Shown here piece by piece: positions 1 to 13,900 of a DNA stretch of 64,000 nucleotides (its first letter is position 1; each line of letters opens with the position of its first letter). The notes below the pieces were generated by a model. That model ran no database searches. It saw only the letters and a list, made by a program, of their open reading frames with translations, and was not told the DNA's origin. Source of the DNA: Camarhynchus parvulus (Eukaryota; Chordata; Aves; Passeriformes; Thraupidae); contig NC_044591.1 in the NCBI RefSeq assembly GCF_901933205.1, positions 4,313,501-4,377,500 on the forward strand, written 5' to 3'. The position numbers were made by a program, and so were the translations under genes.

Positions 1-121
1 GGACAACTGGCATGTGGGAGGAGTGGGTTATTTCAGGAGAGGAGGCATGTGGGTGCTCAGGGACGGAATGTTTTGGTTTGACCTGGGGAAGGCACTGGAT
101 GTTCGGTGCTCTCTTTGCCAG

Positions 122-2401
122 GTCCCCCCTTCACTCACCAGCAGATGCCCAGTAAGATGGTGTATTATGGCCAGACCAGCTGTGAGCAGGACACAGAGAG
201 GTACCTTGATGTTGTGAAGTACGTGTTCAGCTACTACAAGAAGGAAGTGCCTCTAATCATCAACACCATGGGCTGGGTGAAAGGTAAACGGGGTCAATCT
301 GCTCTGGAGAGGTGTGGGAGGGAGGTAACGGTGGCACAGCACCACGTGGAACAACAATTCACAGCATGTCCACCCTGAGCTAACACTGCTGTGCCACCTG
401 TCACAGTAGTAGCAGCAGTTGTGTGTTTGCTGTGCTCCTGAAGGTGAAGGGCTGCTGCTCCTCATTGATATCATCCGACTGTTGTCACCCAGCCACATTG
501 TTCAGATGGACATGTGTGACTGGAAGGTCATGCCCCCGCTGACGTCTGAGCACATCCACTTCAGCGCCGGGCTGCACACCAAGGGCAAGCAGCAATCCAA
601 GTGCAAGCAGCTGGGAGTGGGCAGCATGGAGAGCTGGAAGTGCCCTGAAGGGGAGGACGTGTCAGCTCCACAGCACAAGCTGCTCTATGTCCACCCAGAG
701 TTCCCTCGGGCAGGGGTGGCAGGTGAAGTGTAAGTAGGATGTTGAGTGCTCTGTGAGGTCTGAACAGAAGAACCACATGTTGTCCTTGACATGGGGCTGT
801 TCTTTCAGGCGAGTACACAGCAGCATCCTGCGTGACATGTCCATCCTGGGATACCTGGGGCACCTGCAGAGCCCAGACATCGGGGCAGTGCTCCCGCTGC
901 ACAGCCTGGTGCCGTATCAGGTAAAGGAGCTTTTTGCCATGGGGAATGTGCACAGAGCCCAACTTGAAGTGATGGGCAATTCTGTTCCTACTGCATATGT
1001 ATTCAGGGTGTCTGGAAGCCAGGCCTCTGTCAACTTGCTGGTGTGGCACGTGTGTGCTGCGTGTCCTGCATGTGCAGGTGTTGGTGCAGAAGCTGCTCTC
1101 TGTGCCCTGCCGTAGTGCCTGTGTGTAGGTGTGGTGTGGGAGTGTGCAGGGTCTTATCTCTGAACTCAAACTCAATCCATGTGGAGTTGATGAGCACTTT
1201 TCTCTCTTCCCTTTCCCACCTCAGGTACCTTTCAACGCTGTTGCTCTCAGGGTTATTCACACGGACGTTGCTCCCAGCAACATCATGTACGCGGTGAACG
1301 CCAGCTGGGTCGGGCTCTGCTGCATTCCCGAGGAAGTCCGGTGCCAGAGCGAAGGGCCAGTCCTGCTGACACAGACACCAATCTGTGACTGCCTGGGCTT
1401 TGGTGAGCATACCTGGAGCTCTGCTCTCACCTGCCCTGTTTAGGCAGACAGGTTGCATAGTGATGAAGTTAACTACTCTTTTAAAACCAGCTGGAGGAGT
1501 GGGATGAGTGTGGTGTTTTCTCTGCTGTTAGAGACTGTATTGCAGTCCTTGGACTTAGGTTAACAGATGGGAAGAGCTGTGGGGACTGTCCTTGAATGGT
1601 GCCACTCAGAGCTTCTCTCAGAACTCCACAGTGACTCACTTGCTGGTTCATGTTCTCAAAAGCACGTTCCATGTAGCTTTTGCAAAATTCCAGTAGTTGT
1701 CTCAGTTTCCTTGTGACTTAATTTAATGTTCCAGTTTGGACTTGGGTGCTCAATCGTGTGTAGGGATGTGATAGTGAGCAGGGATACCTAGTGACTGAAC
1801 TTTGCATGTGGGGTTTTTTTTTAGGAATTGTCCGAGGAGTTGATATGGAGAAGAAGCTTTACCACATCCTGACACCAGTGCCTCCAGCAAATCTGAGACT
1901 TGTGAATTGTCTGCTCCTTGGGAACATCGCCATCCCTAACTGTGTGCTTGTGGGCCAGGTAGGAGCTCACAGGAGGGGTGGGAGTTGCCTGAGCTGCAGC
2001 TGGCTGGCAGGTTTTCCATTTTCTTATTCCTGAGGCTGATGCGTGCTGGGAGATGCCTGGGCATCAGCAGATGGTTATCTCTCTGTGAAATTGTCCTTAA
2101 GCGCAGAAACCTTGGGAGAACAGAGTGTTATGCTCATGTTTCAGATGCCAAAGTGGGGTTTGGTGATTGCTGAGTCCTTCCCACTCAGCTCTGTCAGCCT
2201 GGGGAGGGATGTGCCTCCCCCTGTGCTGAAGGTGCAAGTTCTTACAGTTGTTTCTGGTTTAATTTTTCCATTTTGCAGCAAGGAATTGAGGGAGAGATTC
2301 CCTACGTCACATCTGATTACAACTACAGTATCATGGGCTCAGGGAAACTGAGGAAGAAGAAGCAGCATTTGAAGAGAAGATTTGAGTGTGATTACCCTTG
2401 A
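122..2401 (+). CDS. NOL9: NOL9, polynucleotide 5'-hydroxyl-kinase, 3' part of gene (last six coding exons)
   Basis: NOL9 is the nucleolar Clp1/Grc3-family RNA 5'-kinase that acts in pre-rRNA ITS2 processing. The window holds six coding exons with consistent GT-AG splice phases: 122-283, 444-729, 809-920, 1225-1402, 1825-1958 and 2279-2401 (TGA). The peptide contains stretches typical of the family, such as NTMGWVKGEGLLLLIDIIR across the first junction, VPFNAVALRVIHTDVAPSN, QTPICDCLGFG and MEKKLYHILTPVPP. The Walker A P-loop of the kinase domain lies in exons left of the window, so this is the C-terminal part of the kinase domain plus the C-terminal domain. The tail after the last conserved block is short and basic (GKLRKKKQHLKRR), as expected for a nucleolar protein. 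Bases 1-121 are the end of the preceding intron. Identity is very secure; the gene is cut only by the window edge. Confidence 0.96.
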
Positions 2402-2554
2402 ATCCTCAGGGTGCTCAGCCAGGGTTTGTTCATGAGGAACCTCAGGTGGTTGCAGGAGCCCTGGGTGCTGCAGAGGCCCTGGGCAGACAGATGCTACAGC
2501 GGGGCCAGTTTTGATAATGTTTTGTATGTTCAGTTTGTATTTTTGGTGTTTTGT

Positions 2555-2560
2555 AATAAA
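2555..2560 (+). terminator. Poly(A) signal of NOL9
   Basis: An AATAAA hexamer 154 bp after the NOL9 stop codon, in a T/G-rich context. It gives a short 3' UTR typical of compact avian genes. Confidence 0.85.
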
Positions 2561-2579
2561 TATCTATGGTAAAGACTAG

Positions 2580-4988
2580 GCTGGTTTGGATCTTTTCCTA
2601 GGCTGAGGCTGACACAGCCAGGAGCAGCTGCCGGTGATCCACAGTGCCCTGAGCAGAACTTCCCTGTGCCCTGGGTTTGGGGAAGGGCCCATGCTGGGGT
2701 TCTGGCACTGTGGGTGACCCATGGCTCTGGGTGTCCTGCTGGTCAAGGAGAGGGGAGGGAAGGAGCACCACAGGGACTCCCTGTCCCCCTGAGTGACAAA
2801 GATGGAGCTGCTCAGTGCTGCACTGTCACAGCCCACCCTGTCTGTACACTGGGACTGCTGCCTTTGCCCTGTGCTGTCCCAGCTGCATGTCTGGTGCTGC
2901 AGGGAGGGCTCAGTGCCCTGAGCACGGGCTGGGAGCAGCTTGGGCTGGCTTTGATGTGTCCCAGGCTCTAAGGGACTCTGCTGCAGTGGGATGGGATTGG
3001 GGTGGAACTTGTCACCCAGGTGCTGCATGGAGCACTGGGGTTCATGGCCTTACCTGACCCCACCTGCTCTGCCCCACTGGGACATGGGAGGATCTTTATT
3101 TATTTTTCTTCCCAGCCCTTTGTCAATTAGCAATTTGCTGCCAAGGGAAGCTGGGGGTGGTGGGAGTCACACAGGGCTGAGTGCTTTGGGTCAAGTTGAG
3201 GACATTTTTGGAAAAAACTATTCTTTATGGGTAATACCAGCATGCTGGGCTTTTCACAGATCTGTGACTATGAAAGTAACTTGGCTTCTAACAGCAGCTC
3301 CTGCAAAATGAGGCATGGCTCTGCCTCAGCCCAGCCTGGAGAACAGCCCAGCCCTGGAGTCTGCAGCCCCCTGAGCCCAGCACCCATTCAAATCCCCTGG
3401 GCCAGGTCTGTGGAGGAAGGAGGGAAGCAGAGGAAGGAGGAATGTGGTGCACTTGGGGCCAGAGTATTTTGGCTGTGGCTGCTGTGGGTGTGAGTAATCT
3501 GCAAAACTGCTTTTATCTGGTTTGGGAAGAGATTTCCTAGAACTCCAGGAGCGAGCAGCTGTAAACAAACAAACAAACCGGGATGAGAGGTGAGGAGGGG
3601 ACAGAGCTGGAGAAGAGCTGCAAGGGCCTGTGCAGTGTTGCAGCCTTGTAAAGAGTTAAACTTAATCCAAGCCTAATTATCCCCATATGGCTGGGTCTGG
3701 CAGCAAAGGGAGAAGTTGGCCAGCACTGTGGCCTGAACAGTGGCTAAAATAAATAAAGGGGCCGTGGTGCAGCCAGGGGGAACATCCCAGGCAGGGATGG
3801 GAGTTCAAGTCATGAGGCAGTGGGTGGAAAAAGCGTCAGGAAAGGTGAGATAGGCAAAGGATGTGGGAGAAATGCCCAACACTAAAAGCACTGGGGCCAA
3901 GCATCCCCCCTTGGTGTTGTGACCTGGCTGAGGGCAATGGATCCCACGGTGGCTCCGTCCCTTGGAGCCAGGGGACAAGTGAGTACACAACCCGTGTGCC
4001 GAGCTGCAAATTTGGTTTGGGGCATTTTGGGGGGGGAGGTGGTACAAGGTGCCAGGGCCTGCTGGGGCCCAGAGGTGGATGCTGCATCCTCGGGAAAGGG
4101 GAACCTCGCTGGCTTCTGGTGCTCCCTGAGGGGAGGCGGGACAACAGGGGGTCTGGGGGTTTTGGAGCATAAACCTTGGTGAAGCATTCCACCTACAAGA
4201 ACACTGCTCCGTGATCAATGGGAAATCTGTGACAGCACTTAAAATATTAAGGATGCACTAAATCAAGCAGGAATCATTTTGCAATACGTTGGCATCTGTT
4301 ACCTTTGCAGCAGCGATTTATGATGGAATTTCTGGCAAAAGGTGCCTGGAAGCAACAAAACTCTGAGAAGCACCTGGTGCCTCTGGGAGGAGATGCTGTG
4401 ATGAATTTGGAGGCTGGGATGGTTCTTGGCCTGGTGGTTTTGCGTGGGCAGAATGAAGGTGCCATCTTTTGTTGTCTTTGTGGGGTTTAAGCCCTATCTG
4501 GTGCTTTCTTGGATTAGCAGGAGGAAAATCCCCCTGAATATCGGTTTTCCCTCTGCAGGCTGGGGGACCCCGTGTGCCCACGGCTGCAGGGATACAACCG
4601 GAGCTCGGGGCGGCGCATTCCTGCCCCCTCAAAAGCCGGCCGGACGGCAGAGCCGCCAAACAGCCCCCTTCTTAATGCTGATTCTTTCCATCACAAGCAC
4701 GTCTTGTCTCCGTGGCCGAATGTCTTCCATAGACGGTGGAAAGTGAAATTTGTGCAATGTCTGTAGGAGGCTGAAGAAAGGCCCTTTGTGCGCCCCCCGC
4801 GCGGGCGCTGGGCAGCCTCCAGCAGCACCCTCGGCCGCCCCGCGGCTCCCGCCGGCGGCGTCAATGCACCGCTTGTCCAGAGACCGGGACCCACTCTTAA
4901 AGCCAGAGCTGGTCTCCCTCCGTTAGTCCCACCGGTGGCCCCGTCGGGGCGGGCACGGCTGCGGGGGGCCCCCCGGCCGCAACCCAGG
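2580..4988. other. Intergenic region NOL9-PLEKHG5
   Basis: I see no conserved coding exon in these 2.4 kb. The open frames lack splice context and resemble nothing I know. An isolated AATAAATAAA string occurs near 3750. The last few hundred bases become CpG-rich and hold the presumed promoter and 5' UTR of the long PLEKHG5 transcript. A non-coding first exon could be hidden here. Confidence 0.6.
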
Positions 4989-7900
4989 ATGTTTCTGTAC
5001 TGGAGGAAGCGGGGTGCCTACGAGCTGGAGGCTTTGCCGCCCGGCTTGGCGGGGCTGGAGTACGGGGCAGTGGAGCGCTTCTCCTGGAGCTCCAGCCTGG
5101 ATGTCAGCGAGGAGCTCGGGGGTAGGTGGCTGGGGGGCTTTGGGCAACCGGCAGGCTGTGGCTGAGCGCGGCCGCCCAAAGCCTCCAGCCCTGGTAAGGA
5201 GGGTGAGGGGTTGGGAGAAGCTGCTGGTGCGGCCGGGATGCTGTGGGAATGCTGCAGGTGCAGCTGGGGAGCGCTCAGCAAACCGGCCCGTGCCACCGGC
5301 GCCGCTCCCCCCGGGCGTTTGAAGCAGCCGGCTGCCGCTGCCGTGCTCTCTGCAGCAAGGACGATCCGGTTTCAAAACTCGTTTGCCGTCACCGGGAGCG
5401 CCGGCTGTGATAGCATAGCCGGCAGCAGGAGAAGGAGGAGGTGACCGGGCGGGGAGAGGAGCTGATGGGGACGGGATCTCTCCTGTAGCCCTCGAAGTGT
5501 CCGGTGGGGACCCGAACACGCTCCTGCCTCTGCCGCAAAGCGGGGCTCCCTGCGAGGAGCTCCCAGCCCGCGTGTGCCAGGCCCTGGTGCATGAGTGACC
5601 CGCGGGCAGGGTCGGCTTTTGGGAGCGGCCACGCGGCTCCGGCCGTGCTGCGGGGCTGATCCCTGGCACCGCCGGCCGCTTCGGCCAGCCTCTAGTTTTT
5701 GGTGAGTTTGGGAAACTTTCCCTTGGGTGCATGAAAGAATTTCTTATTTGTTTCCGTTATTATTCCCGATAGGTCAAGTGAAACGGCAGCGGCGGGGGGC
5801 GGGGGCCGGCCCAGCTCGACGGGCGCTGCGGGGCGGCCGCGGGGACAGAGGCCTCATTGTGCTCCTGCCGCGGGGGCAAAGCCCGGCCCCGGCTCCCAGC
5901 CCGGCTCCCAGCCCTACTCCCGGAGGGCGACGAGCTGAGCCCTGCCCGGCTGCTCCTGCACCGTCATCCCGCAGCGTGCATGGTGCCACAGCAGCCTCGG
6001 GATCGCCTCCCACATGGGAGCTTGAGCAACCAGCACCATTCCGGGTTGCTTCCCCCTCTCCAGGCAGAAGCAGCAGTTTTTTCAGTGCTGCCTCAAAAAG
6101 CAGACTGTTTTATCCCGCAGACTGTTTCTAACCCCGGCCTTGGCCGCGGTCTCGCTCGAGGCGGCGTGGATGCTGTTTTTGTTGGCAGGAAGGATGTGGG
6201 AGATGGAAGCGGTGCAGCGGGGAGGTCCCTGTGCCGCTGGGCTGGTGTAATAGCCGTGCCACCTGGGAGAGCCGTGCCATTGTGGTAGAGCCGTGCCACT
6301 GTGGCAGAGCCGTGCCACCTGGTAGAGCCGTGCCACCTGGTAGAGCCGTGCCATTGTGGCAGAGCCGTGCCATTGTGGCAGAGCCGTGCCACCTGGCCTC
6401 TCCACATCCCCGGCAGCAGCTTCCCAACGGTGCATCCCTGCCTGCAGCGGGGCTGTCCAGCCAGACGGTGTCTGTACTGCTCGTTTGCCGCTGCGAGCAG
6501 CCCGGAGTCTGTTATTTTTAAAGGTTCGACACATAACAAAAGCCTTCAAAATAGGATTTGTCCCTAAGGCCGATTTAACTGTCAAAGCTTAAAGTGGCTC
6601 CTAAGCCCCGTTGGGGGCTGACAGCGGCAGATTTAGTGCTGCTGCTGCAGCCCCACGCTGTGCCAGCCCAAGGGGAGCTGGGGCAGGTCCGTGTCCTCAT
6701 CCTGTACCCTGGGGTGCTGAGCAGGAGGTGCCGGATTCTGTCACCGTGGCATCACTGGCTCTTGGGCACGGGGCTTCATTCCCCTGGACGAGCTGCGGGG
6801 CGGGCTGAGCCCGAGTGCTTTGCCGAGCTCTGAAACCCGGGATTCCTGGTGTGGGGGCCTCACCACGGCACCCAGGCACTGACCCTACTCTCTCCTCAGC
6901 CGAGCCGTGCCCAGAAGAGGACACAGTGCTGCACTGCCAGAATCCCGACTGCGCCGGAGAGAGGAGGGCGGCCGAGGTGGGTCCTGCGGGGTGGGGGCAG
7001 CTGCTGCCCGGGGTCTTGGGGGTGAGAAGGGGCAGCGGACAGCTCTGCCCAGCCTGCCGCTCCCTGAAGGGCCCCTGCCCTGGTCGGCAGCCCTGGCCTG
7101 CCGTGCATTCCCTGCTGCTGTCAGGGTTCTGCTGGCATTTAACGGCACAGCGGCGGTTTACGCGTTTCCCCGAGCTGCCGTGATTTGGGCTAATCCGCTA
7201 CAGCCCGTCTGTTCTCCCGCTCGCTAACGTGAAGCCAGGGCAGATTTAAGGTCCTTTCTCTCCTGCCGGCCGTACGGAGCCGGGCCGGACCCACGCCCTG
7301 GCTCGCAGCGAGTGCCCGGGGCTGCAGCGCGGGGCCGCGGGCGGTGTCTCCGGCGCAGCAGGCAGGGCAGCACCGGGGTGTGCCGGTGCTCTGTTTGCAC
7401 GGCGGGCTGGCAGGGCCGGTGCTGCTGGGGCACACGTGGCACTGGGCTGCAGCTGCCCAGGAGCGCAGCTGGCGCTGCCGGGAGCGACTGAGGCCACCCC
7501 GCCGCTGTCACCCGAGCCCTGATGGTGCCTGGCAGGTAGCGGGGGGGTGGGCAGGGGGAGCTGGTCGGGCTGCGGGCTCATCCTGCCGTGTCACGGCGCA
7601 GGATCGCGATCCCCCTCGCTTTGTGAGGCACCTGCTGAGGGACGAGTGCTGGGAGTTGCGCGGAGCTCGGATCAGGAGCTGATCCCGAGGTGGGCAGAGG
7701 GGTTTGGCCATCTCGCCTGGCCCCTCCTGTCGGGGTGAGTCCAGGCATGAGCTGCTGGCACAAGGGGGATGAGGAGCCCCGCATCCCTCTGGAGCGGCTG
7801 CCAAGCGTCCCAAGGATCTCGCTGAATGGGTGCCAGCTGCGGGCACTGCCTGCAGCCTGCGGGCATGCTCCCACAGGCAGGTCTGTGACGGTGTTCACAG

Positions 7901-10900
7901 GGGTCTTAGGATGAGGGAAGAGACGAGGATCTGACTCCATGTTTCAGAAGGCTTGATTTATTATTTTATGATATATATTATATTAAAACTATACTAAAAG
8001 AATAGAAGAAAGGATTTCATCAGAAGGCTAGCTAAGAATAGAAAAAGAAGGAATTATAACAAAAGCTTGTGTCTTGGACAGAGAGTTCAAGCCAGCTGAC
8101 TGTGATTGGCCATTAATTAGAAACAACTACATGAGACCAATCACAGATCTACTTGTTGCATTCCACAGCAGCAGATAATCAATGTTTACATTTTGTTCCT
8201 GAGGCCTCTCAGCTTCTCAGGAGAAAAAACCTTAAGGAAAGGATTTTTCATAGAATGTGTCTGTGACAGGTGTCACGATGGCCACGCTGTGGGACACATG
8301 GTGGCAGCGGAGGAGGGCTGAGGGTACAGGGCGTGCTGAGGCCGTGTCGAGACCTGCGACAGGGCACGGGTGGATGGCAGGGGGTGCTGCAGAGGGACCA
8401 GCGGCCCCTCGGAGAGAGCGCGGGTGGTGGGAGCGCGTCAGCGCTGACCTCAGCAGCGCCGGGAGGAAGGAGGGCAGGAAGTGGGGGCGGCTGGAGCTGC
8501 ACAGGCGCTTCCTCCCCGCAGCAGAGCGGAGTTCTACAGGCAAGCCCGGGCAGGGCTGCCTCCTCCCAGCACCCTCGCACCCCTCCGCGGGCAGGGGGGC
8601 GGTGGGGGTCCCACACAGGGATGGGGATGTGTCAGCGGTGCAGTAGGATTTGCTGGCAGTGGCCGGCGGCACCACAATCCCCAGGAGCGGGGCCAGAAGG
8701 AGCCCCAGTGAGAAGGGCACTGGCCAGAGAACACAGGCAGTGCACTGTGCTGGGGGCCTGGCCGGGGGTTTAAAAATAACCCGCTGTGAATGCCTGGAGG
8801 GGCTGGGGCCGCGGCCGTGGCCGCACACAATCGGAGGAAACCCGCCGGCTTCGAGCATTGTTTGCCTGCAGACGCTCGCTTCCTCCGTCCTGCCACGGGG
8901 ACACGGCTCTCGTCAGCACAAAGGGGCTGGGGGGTGCCAGGGCGGCCTCCCGGGTCTCTGCTGAGGTGCTGGTGCCACGCTGCAGGTGACTGTCTGTCTT
9001 GCCGCTCCTTGGCCAAGCCTCGGCATGTGCAGGTGTCCCAGGGTCTCTGCTCATTGCGGTGGAGCAGGGAGGGGCTCTGTGGGACAGAACCCCCCGTGTC
9101 ATCACCCACTTACAGCACCCACTGCCACACGGCCATTCCTGGTCGTGCTGCTTTCCCCGTGCCCGCTCTGGCTTCAGCATTCCCTGTGAACAATGGGGGC
9201 AGAGGGGACCCTGCTGCTCGTGGTGCTGCCCATCCCTCCTGTGAACACGCCACAGCTGCAGCCCCGGGCAGGCCCTGCCTGATGGACTCGTGTCCCCGCA
9301 GGAATGCCACCACGCCGAGTGCCGGCAGCTGAGCCGCAGCGGCCCCCTCAGCCTGTGTGAGCTCTGCGATGGCCGCCTCCATGGCGCCATGCACTTCGAT
9401 GGCCACATCTGCTTCGACCTGTCCCCGCAAGGTGAGCCCGAGCCAGCTGTGGCACCGCTGCCCCCGCAGCTGTGGGGCGGCGCAGGGATGGGATGGGAGT
9501 GATGGAGTGCATTTGGGGCTGGTGCGGCTCAGGGATGGGAGTGGGGTGCAGCGGGAGGCAGCGCGGGGCTGGGGGAGCTGTCACAGCCGAGCTGGATGTC
9601 CCTTTGCAGGCTCCATCCTGGCCCGCAACATGTCCACGCGTTCGTGCCCCCCGCGCACCAGCCCTGCCTCTGATGTGGAGGAGGAGGAGGAGGGTCCGGC
9701 AGAGAGCAGAGGGTGAGCCCCTGGCCCTGCACAGCCCGTGTGCTGCCCCAGCCCGCGGCACCCCCGTCACTGTGCCCTCCCTGTGCCCGCAGGGAGCGCA
9801 AGAGCTCAGCACTGAAGCTGCCCAAGAAGAAGGCTTGGCGCAGGCACACGGACGTAAGGCACCGGCTCCTGTCCCTCGGGCACTCGGCAGGGCAGCAGGA
9901 TGGCCCTGGAGGGAGGGAGGGAGGGACCCCTGGGCAAGCATCTGCCCCCTGCCCCCAGGACCCCAGCAAGGAGTGCTTCACCTTGAAGTTTGACCTCAGC
10001 ATCGACATCGAGGCAGAGATCGTGCCAGCTGTGAAGAAGAAGTCACTGGGGTGAGTCTACTGGGGACAGGACAAGGGACAATGTGGGGACAGATGCAGAG
10101 ACAAATGTGGGGCTCGTGTCCTGCAGGGAAGTGCTGCTGCCAGTCTTTGAGAGGAAGGCGATTGAGCTGGGCAAGGTGGACATCTACCTGGACCAGTCGC
10201 ACACGCCGCTGTCGCTGCAGTTCGAGGCATTTCGCTTCGGGGGACACTACCTGAGGGTGAAAGGTGCTGAGGGGGCCCCGGGGGAGGCCTGGCTGCTCCA
10301 GAGCTCCCAGGGGACACTGACAGGGTGATGCTCCCACAGCCAAGCCCGGGGATGAGCTGAAGGTGGAGCAGGCAGTGCGAGATGCCAGGTCAGCCAGCCT
10401 GCCCATCCTGCACCCTGCCAGCAGTGCTGCATTCCTTGGGCCGGTGCTGGAGCCGCTGCCAGGACGCCGGGAGGGCACTGAGAGCCTGGTGAGTGCCAGT
10501 GCTAGCTCTGTGAATGACAGAATGTGTGATCCCCCCCTCGCCATTCTTTCTGGTGAAGACGGCTCATGTATGGTGTGGGTTGAAGATCCCCTTGGAGTCC
10601 CCAAGACCCACTTTTTCACCTGGCTGTGCCATACTGGCTGTGCTGTGCTGTGCTGGCTCTACCATGGCAGTCTAGGAGCTCAAGCAACAGCACCAGCCCT
10701 TTGGCTGTGCCAGGTACAGGCTGGCACCAAAGCAAAGGCAAACAGGAGCCCTGAGGGCCCCAGTGTTTGCTGCCACTCGGTGCCACCCCGGCCCTGGGAC
10801 TCACCCTGGCCCCAGGACTCGCCCTGGCCACTGGCCCTCCCTCCTCTCAGCTGCTGGCAGCTGCTGAGCACAGCAGCTCTGTCCTGCCCCGTGGACCCTG

Positions 10901-13900
10901 GCCCCAGATAAGGCGCGGGCCCGGGCTGGGCGTCGCTCCCATGGGAGCAGGGCGCCAGGCCTGAAGGGAGAAGCTCTGCAGGGTCCCGCCAGGGGGACAC
11001 GGTGCTTGGTGCTGTGCCAGCAGGTCCTGAGGGCGGCAACCTGGCTGCCTGGCCAGGGCTAGTGGCCACCCGTGTCCAGCACTATGACGCCTGGCTGCAG
11101 GACCGGCAAGGCTCTAGCAGGGCCAGGGGACGAGAGGGCAACCAGGCACCTCTATGGGGGTCTCGGTCCCGACCCCCTTCCTGGGGGCAGGCGGGTCCCA
11201 AGTGGCCCCGATGCGATGGTGACAGCCGGGGCGTCTGGAGAAGCGGCAGCGCAGTGAGTAATGGCAATGGTGCCCGGAGCAGCTCTTCCCGCCTGGCTCT
11301 GCGGACGTGGCGGGGTGTGGGGCCGTGCTGGCGGCCGTGGCAGCAGCATGCCGCTTCCCAGGGCTTGGCGACAGGCAGGGAGCCCCGACCCTGCCCCGGT
11401 GAGGAGATGGCACGGCCGCATCCCGGCACGGCCCCGGGACACACAGGGAGCAGCCGCTGCAGCGCTGCCCGGGGCGGCGGGAGCCGCTTGGCCGTGACCC
11501 AGCTCTTGCGACCAGCCGGGGGGCTTTGATCTCCGCCGGTGAATTGTTCAGCTCTGGTAGCTTATCTGCCGAGGAGGGAAATTAGGTTTTCGGCGCTGGC
11601 CCCACCTCCTTTTGTTTCGGAGGAGCTCGGCCACAGCCTGCCCGGCCCCGGCTCTGCGGTCCGAGCCGGGAGTGCGGCTGGACGGACGGCCCGGCCGGGT
11701 GCTGCGACCCTCGGGATGCCCTGAGCCCCCCCCCGCTGCTGGGGCCGCTTGCCCATGGCCGGCCGGGCTTGGCCAGGCAGCACCCGGGGTCCTGCACCCC
11801 CGGGGCCCTGCACCCCCGGGATGCAGGTAGGCAGGTCAGTGCGGGCAGGGGAGCTCGGCCGGGGGACCCCACTGCCCGGGGTGTCCGTCTGTCCCACGGT
11901 GCTCGAGGTCAGCCAGGCCGCTATCCCCATCCTGGCCAGGGCTGGACACTGACCCTGGGGACACTGGCTGTCCTCATTGCAGGCCGGGACGGCGAAGGAA
12001 GAACATAACAGAGTTCCTGGGGGACAGCAGCATCCCCAGTCCCGAGCCAGCCCTGCACAGCAGCAGCTCTCTGCCCACCAATGGCACTGACACCTGGAAG
12101 AACCGCGCTGCCAGTCGCTTCAGCGGCTTCTTTGGCTCCGGGACTAGCACGGGCTCCTTCGGGCGGGTAGGTGGGATGCAGGCACGGGGAGGGGTGTGGG
12201 GACTGCCTGTGGCCATGCTGGGGACATGGGATGGATCCCCCTGTGGCTCAGGACCCTCGTTCCACAGACAGGGTGTGGTGGTCCGTGGGACAGGCCCGCT
12301 GGCCCCCACCCAGCTCTGTGTGCCACTTTTGGCCAGGAGACTGAGAAGCTGGAGCAGCTGGTGAACAGGCTGCACGCCTACAGCACCTTCGGGCTGCCCA
12401 AGCTGCCGCCCCAGCTCCGCTTTGACCGCGACTCCTGGGAGGAGGATGGGGACGAGGCTGGGCTGGCACTGGAGGACAGCTGGCAGCAGATCATCCAGGG
12501 CACAGAGGTAGGGACAGTGCCTGGGGAGCCTCAGGGGCTGTGCCCAGGCCCTGGCACAGCGCTGACGCTCAGCCTGGCAGGTCCTGTCGCGTCGGCAGTG
12601 CCACCAGCAGGAAGCCATCTGGGAGCTGCTGCACACAGAGGCCACCTACATCCGGAACCTCAAAGTCATCACTGATGTGAGTGTTGGCAGCTACTGCACT
12701 GTGCTGGGGCTGGGGGCTGTGGCTGCAGCTCACTGCCTCTCCATTCCCTCCCCACAGCTCTTTCTCTCCTGCCTGGTGAACCTGCAGGAGTCAGGGCTGC
12801 TCTGTGAGGTGAGTGGAGGGGGCTGCAGGGGACAGGCTGTTCAGGGATGGGTCCTCAGCCTCGCCATGCTGCAGGGTGGAGGTGCTGTTCCCCAGCACTG
12901 CCCACCTCACCCCCACAGGTGGATGCCGAGCGGCTCTTCAGCAACATCGGGGAGATCATCCGGCTGCACTGCAAGCTGTGGCGCAGCGTCATGGCCCCAG
13001 TGCTGGCCAAGGCACGGCGGACAGGGGCACTGCTTGACCCCATTGACTTCCTCGATGGCTTCAAGATGGTGAGTGGATGCCATGCCACAGTGGGCAGCCA
13101 TGCCATGCCGTGTGCTGCATGGTGACTGCCTCGTGTCCCCCAGTTCGGGTCCCTCTTCAAGCCCTACGTGCGGTATTGCATGGAGGAGGAGGGCTGCATG
13201 GAGTACATGCGGACCCTGCTGCGGGACAGCGAGCTCTTCCGCACCTACGTGACGGTAAGGGGAGGCTGGGGCTGGGGCTGGGCCAGGGCTGGGGTGGTTC
13301 TGGTGCTAATGCCTGGGTGCCACAGTGGGCCGAGAAGCAGGAGCAGTGCAGCCGCCTGAAGCTGAGCGACATGCTGGTGAAACCTCACCAGCGCCTCACC
13401 AAGTACCCGCTGCTCCTCAAGTCCATCCTGAAGAAGACGGATGACCCACGTGCCCGTGATGCCATCACCACTATGGTAAGGGATAAGGGGTGGGGGGCAG
13501 CAGGGCTGGTGGCCCCTGGCCCCTCAAACCCACCACCCCTCCTGGCACAGATCAGCTCTGTGGAGCGCTTCATCAACGACGTCAACTCGCGGATGCGCCA
13601 GCGGCAGGAGCGGCAGCGCCTGGATGCCATCCTCAGCCGGATTGATGCCTACGAGGTGGTGGAGGGCAGCACAGATGAGGTGGACAAGGTAGGCTGGACA
13701 TGGTGGAGCTGCCATCTCATGCCATGCCACTCAATGCCACCTTCTGCCACACTGCTGTGCCACTCTATGTCACTTCATGCTAAGCCACCCCATGCTACAC
13801 CATTCCATGCCACCCATGTTACCCCATGCACCCCATGCTGACTCTGGGGTTTCTGGCAGCTGCTTAAGGAGTTCCTGAGGCTGGACCTGACGGCCCCCAT

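Noticed and set aside
8769..8779. MEF2-like TTAAAAATAA in a PLEKHG5 intron
   Set aside because: A single isolated match with no supporting context or tissue logic, so not reported as regulatory.
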